From: Anas platyrhynchos
Lineage: Eukaryota; Chordata; Aves; Anseriformes; Anatidae
Assembly (NCBI RefSeq): GCF_047663525.1
Contig: NC_092601.1
Span: 17,755,501 to 17,819,500 of the forward strand
DNA length: 64,000 bases
Direction of reading: 5' to 3'
Both the position numbers and the translations under genes were made by a program. The notes beneath the pieces are model-generated. The model saw nothing but the letters and a program-made list of their open reading frames with translations. It was not told where the DNA came from and searched no databases. Shown here in pieces: positions 59,832 through 64,000 of this stretch (positions are counted from its first letter, which is position 1; the number at the start of each line of letters is the position of its first letter).

Positions 59832-61240
59832 GTAATTGGAGGTACCCAGGTAGGAACTAACTCAACAGGCGATGCTGTTGCAGACCCCGTTTGGGGGCAT
59901 ATATCAGAACTGCAGGATGGAGGAGCCTGAAAATCTGCCCCTCGACTGCTTGTAATGTCTCTATTTCTGCTGACACAGATGGTAAGCCTTCTAAGAGGTC
60001 AGCCAAGCACACTTTGCAAGCACGAAAATGACTTAAAAGAAATACAGGGGGTTTGGTTTTGTTTTTCTTTAAACCCCGGTGAGACAGCAGCTGCTCTGAT
60101 GTAACTGGCCCTATCATCTTCCGCAACAAAGTGAAAATTAGAGATAGAAAGGTATGAAATGCAATTGTCTTGCCTTAGCAATAGGAGGCTGCTTCAGCAG
60201 AAGGGAGCAGGTGCCCTCCTTAAGCGTGTCGGTGATGTGAGTGCTGCCAGAGCCCCGCAGCAGGGCCCCAGCTTGGTGTGGCTCCTGGGGACCACTCCTC
60301 AGTGCCACCCATCTACCCTCTTTTTTCTCCATCATTCTGGGCCAGCATGGGAGATTGCGGCCCCAAAATGCTGCTTCCCAGAGGGGGAGAGGAGATGGGA
60401 CCAGCCAAAGTAGCCATCATCATCACCAAACTCAGCATGCTCCCATCCCACCCCCAAAATAAGGGGCTTGTGCATGCATTTACTGTGATTCATCTTGGTG
60501 ATCAATCCCCTTTGGCCCAGGGTATGTATTCTACAGTGTTTGCAGAATGCTGAATTTCCCCTGGGCAGCGTTTGATTTTGGGTAATCCTCACAAAGGTGT
60601 GCCGTGACCCAGGCCTTCAAACACAGCACCAGCAAAGGGATCTGGGCTCACAGTTAGTATCACCAAGGTGCTGGGCACTGAGGTCCCCTCCCAGCACTGC
60701 ACAAGTGTGGGTTGGGAAGTCTGAACTCCACCATTAAATCTGTTTCCCATCCACGGAGGGAATAAAAATGGGGCTAAATGGCTTTAAAGCAAGAAATCTC
60801 TGCTAAATTACAGCATCTCTGCGATTCTCCAGGAAACAATCGAGGCATGTAACGAGCTGTTGCCAGACAGCAAATCCCATCACCTGGGACTTTGTGGATA
60901 TTACGAAAATCAAGCCTGGGCGAGTGCCTTTCATAGAGGTGTCCATGCTGGGGAGGAGGAAGAGGAGGAGGAGGAACTGGCTCCTGGGGCTGGGGGGCAC
61001 CCTCACCACCCCCAGCTCCAGCTGCAGTTGGGTGCTCACCTCACCTGCCTGTGCCCTCATAGGGGATGCAAAACCATGGGGGCTTAAAAAATAAAACAAC
61101 AAAGCAAAAACATGGGATTTTTAACCATAGTAAGAGAAAAAGGTGGAGAGTCAAAAATGAAAGTATCCTCAGGAATCAGTTACACAGCCAAACCCCCCAA
61201 ATACACAGTGGCAGGTAAACACAGGAGCATGAAAGCTGGT

Positions 61241-61950
61241 TGAAGGAGGCCTCTTTTATTGTACAGATGATAATAAGAGCAAAATAAATCATCTTTCTTT
61301 TACCATAAAAGTGTTTTACACCATTCAATTAAAGCCTCTGAGATAAAATCATTTCTCCTGGGTGTTTTCCTTTGCTCTTCTCTTTCTGTCGGAAGTAATT
61401 TCAATATTTTACTATCTTAGTAATAAAAAATACATAATGGTTTGCCAGGCAGTGTTATTGCAGCAGCTTGCCTACTATATGAAGGAATTCAGAGCAGCCT
61501 TTTGCCTCGCTTTGCACCGCAGATAAATGTCTGCCCAGGTGCCAAGGGGCTGCGATGGGAGCAGGGCATTTACTGGGGGCTACACAAAGGCTCTGGGTAA
61601 CCAGGAGAAGCCCAGCCAGGTGTCCGTCCCTGGGGGCTGTGGGTAAGGCAGAGCATTTCCACGCTCCCGTTTCTTCCCCCAAGTACAAAGAGAAAAGAGG
61701 AGGTGAGTCAATGCTTCTCTAAATATTAATAAGACAGTGCTGCCCAACTGTATCCTTTAAAACACTCTGTGCCTTAAGTGGTCCCAAGTGGAACAGTGTA
61801 TCCTTCCCCTCGTGTTGTTTAAGAAGAGCAATAAATCTGCAATTGCTTTATTACTCAATCCTACTAAAAAATGCATTAAGCCCTTCTGGCAAATTCTAGT
61901 TTTGTAAAACAATTACTCGATTCCGACGTTCGAAAGAGACAAAGTCAAAC
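61241..61950. promoter_or_regulatory. Two AT-rich cores (61241-61450 and 61690-61930); candidate elements
   Basis: Contain TTTTATTGTACAG, AAAATAAATCATC, ACTATCTTAGTAATAAAAAATAC and AAATATTAATAAGACAG words, with a short ordinary stretch between. No exon. Confidence 0.25.
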
Positions 61951-62600
61951 AAGACATTGCTGGATACTTTTCAGACCTCATGTGGTTCATTTTGGAACGG
62001 ATTCTCCATCATTGAACTCTGATGTCACTAGAAAGGAATTCCAGAAGTTAAAAAGAGGAAGGTATATTCAGAGTAAATATCAGGAAAAAGGACTTCCAGG
62101 GAACTCTAGGTGCATGCAAGGAAGAATACCCTATGTCTCAGGAATGTGTATATATACACATCTATATCTGTATATCTGGGTATAAAACTATGTAAAAAGA
62201 CTTTCTTTTTTTTTTTTTTTTCTTCCCTCCACACCTTTAAAAAAAACTCTCTGCTGTTAGATTTAATGGTATTTTTCCTTCTTGTGCAAGAACAAAGGGA
62301 TAAAAAGCCCCTTAGGAAAGAAACATCCCGTTATGTCTTGCAAAGGCCCCATTAATAAAGGATGAGTGAAGAGGAGGGCAGAAGATGCAGGAAACAGAAG
62401 CCGAGCTCTGAGCCTAATTAGACCGTTCTCCAAAATTTCTCAGGAGGCGCTTGCGGAGGCTGAGGAGGTAAATATTTTATAAGGGGAGCTCCCTTTCTCT
62501 TCACGCTTCTCCTTGTGCCCTCTCTTGAACTAATTACTTGCTTTGTAGAGGGAAACACTGCTAATTTTAGCATTTAAAAGGGGCTAAAAGGGGACCTGCG
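61951..62600. other. No gene recognised; palindromic TA repeat and T16 run
   Basis: A perfect 16-bp palindrome TGTGTATATATACACA is at 62145-62160 and a T16 run at 62206-62221. Confidence 0.5.
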
Positions 62601-63240
62601 TGGAAAGCAAGGGATGGTAAAGGCATTTTGTCTGAGAGCAGGTCTGCTGGTGGCTGCAAGAGGGGTCTGCGGGGTGACCTCCTGAGGAGGGGCTCTCCTG
62701 GGGGTGTGGGAGAATTGGCATTGTTTAGAGTGCAGCCAACGAATAGGAGGGAAAGAGAAGAAATACCCCAGCCTGTCAAATTATTGGAAATCCTCCTGCT
62801 CTGATCCTGAAAGCAACGTTAATAAGTCCAGCAGGCACTCGCAGCTCTAACAGAGAGCACCTGGAGCAGGCAGGATGCAGGACAGCGTCCGTACATAGGA
62901 GCACCAGGGGCTTGAGCATCTCCATCCCCGACCTGCCCACTGCCAGTGAGAGGAAGAGAAGGGGCACAAAGAGCTGGCCGTAACTCAGCATTTTGGCATC
63001 TTCCCTGGTGCCTCAGCATTCAGCTGCAGCTTCAAGGCCAAGGCCAGGCACGTGTGGGCTCCTGCACGTGGCTGGAAAAAGCCTTTGTTTCCCTGAAAGT
63101 AGCTGCCTGCAGGGCCCACACTGCTGGCTCTGGGGTCAGGAACTTCTCCATCGTCCCAGGGGGCTGAAGGTGTTGAAGCAGGGCTCCGGCAACAGCAGAG
63201 CAGCTCCCCCCTTCTCAACCTGACCAGCCCAGCCTGACTA
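62601..63240. other. No supported gene; two E-boxes
   Basis: Contains the doubtful signal-peptide-like frame. CACGTG E-boxes lie at 63049-63054 and 63065-63070. Confidence 0.4.
62776..62991 (-). CDS. Doubtful 71-codon frame with a signal-peptide-like start
   Basis: The minus-strand ATG at 62991-62989 has A at -3. The first 20 residues (MLSYGQLFVPLLFLSLAVGR) look like a cleavable signal peptide, followed by a short Cys-containing region and a stop. I recognise no family. A weak donor-like CAG|GTCGGG follows the hydrophobic stretch, so a first coding exon of a secreted protein is conceivable. Hydrophobic N-termini also occur by chance among many frames, and other minus- and plus-strand frames overlap it. 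Treat it as a hint only. Confidence 0.12.
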   Translation of the reverse strand: MLSYGQLFVPLLFLSLAVGRSGMEMLKPLVLLCTDAVLHPACSRCSLLELRVPAGLINVAFRIRAGGFPII

Positions 63241-63246
63241 CGATTG

Positions 63247-63285
63247 CCCTTCCTTCCTTCTTTCCTTTCTTCCTTCCTCCCTCCC
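63247..63285. repeat. Polypyrimidine (TTCC)n tract
   Basis: Thirty-nine bases of only C and T, mostly TTCC and CTTT units. Confidence 0.85.
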
Positions 63286-64000
63286 AGAAAGACTTCTTCA
63301 TCCCTGACTCATGCCCATGTGCTTGTCTCAATTCAACAGACTGGGGCTCATCTTCTCCCTGTCTGCACTCCACTTAATCCATCGCTTTTTAGGCTTTTCA
63401 GATATTTTACGTTCCTTTGCTGCCTCTCTATTCCAGCACACAAAATCCCAGCCCTGGGGATCCCAAGTGGCAGGCGGTCCCTTCTCACTGGGTTTTTGTC
63501 CCTTTGCCAGGGCAGGTGCTTCCCCCTGTTAGCAACACGGCACTGCAACATGACTGCAAGCAACATAAAAAGCAGCAATTGCAAGGAGCATACAATTTCA
63601 GTCCATTAAAAAGGGTTTTTTCCCTTCTCTTAGAAAAGTTAAGAAAAGATGAAACTGGGCCAATGAATCAACCGGTGTGTGCCCTCCTTGCCTTTTGTTT
63701 GAGATTTTTGCTGTGGCCCTGTTCTGAAGCCTGACCGATCCAAAGCACTCTCCGTCTGAGATGTAACATTTCCCTCGACTCAGAAAATCCACACTGATCT
63801 TTTAACAGGATTTCCCATGGACTGGCTATAATGTGGATTAAATAAAATAAAAAAAAATAAAAAATAAAAAAATCCACCCTGCTTTTCCCTTTCAGCTACA
63901 GGCACTTGCTCAGCACAGTGTGCTTTTATGCTAGGGAGGAGATTTGGAAGCTGTGAGGTTGCAAAGCAGAGAACTGTTTTGATCTGCGAACACATGCTGA
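63286..64000. other. No gene recognised
   Basis: Frames of up to 121 codons (one starting in the pyrimidine tract) overlap on both strands and carry no recognisable feature. The window ends in ordinary sequence. Confidence 0.45.
63840..63873. repeat. A-rich (AAAAT)n simple repeat
   Basis: Thirty-four bases of A with regularly spaced T. Confidence 0.85.

Larger units (their letters stand above)
59401..61240. other. No gene recognised besides the CTCF-like pair
   Basis: Ordinary sequence. A short GAG/GGA purine stretch lies near 60955-60979. Frames are at most about 102 codons and unrecognisable. Confidence 0.45.

Noticed and set aside
62145-62160. 16-bp palindrome TGTGTATATATACACA as a binding site
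   Set aside because: It is an alternating TA/TG simple sequence, for which self-complementarity is expected.
1-64000. CRISPR arrays, prophage, operons, telomeric repeats
   Set aside because: None is present; the sequence has vertebrate nuclear character throughout.

Overview
The window looks like vertebrate nuclear DNA, most probably from a bird. It has a dense CpG island with very long G and C runs at the left end, exon/intron signals of eukaryotic type, few recognisable transposons and long non-coding stretches. There are no bacterial features: no operons, ribosome binding sites, CRISPR arrays or integrases.

The only gene I can name lies at the extreme left on the minus strand and runs off the window. 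It is the first coding exon of a T-type voltage-gated calcium channel alpha-1 subunit, best matched to CACNA1H (Cav3.2). The start codon is at 229-227, a strong splice acceptor lies just upstream (in gene direction) at 245-246, and a plausible donor of a non-coding first exon lies at 581-580. The CpG island (1-1582) is its presumed promoter. It carries two Egr1-type GC boxes, a 55-base polypurine run and many G tracts.

From about 1583 to the right end I find no exon that I can support. This is some 62 kb of sequence upstream of CACNA1H. All open reading frames there are shorter than 235 codons, overlap each other on both strands and resemble no family I know. In mammals TEKT4 (mouse) and SSTR5 lie on this side of CACNA1H. 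The uninterrupted SSTR5 reading frame is absent here, so the next gene probably lies beyond the window.

The interval alternates between ordinary unique sequence and two kinds of distinctive block. The first is AT-rich blocks full of homeodomain, forkhead and SOX-type words (about 1583-2280, 4260-4690, 6541-6930, 10250-10560, 28141-28900, 33281-33580, 36721-37000, 38001-38520, 42340-42830, 45121-45420, 49561-50000, 50480-50760, 51661-52300, 61241-61950). The second is small CpG-enriched patches (about 8550-8640, 38880-39220, 42831-43085, 58851-59340). The most interesting local signals are two near-perfect RFX X-box palindromes (52174-52190 and 59298-59311), a pair of co-oriented CTCF-like sites on a perfect 15-bp direct repeat (59699-59829), a strong reverse CTCF-like site (12145-12159), a forkhead inverted repeat (28754-28770) and a 22-bp palindrome (4549-4570).

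My working picture is a regulatory domain upstream of CACNA1H. Conservation and activity of the blocks are inferred from composition and motifs only; no alignment could be made. I found no previously undescribed protein system. What deserves a second look is cis-regulatory.
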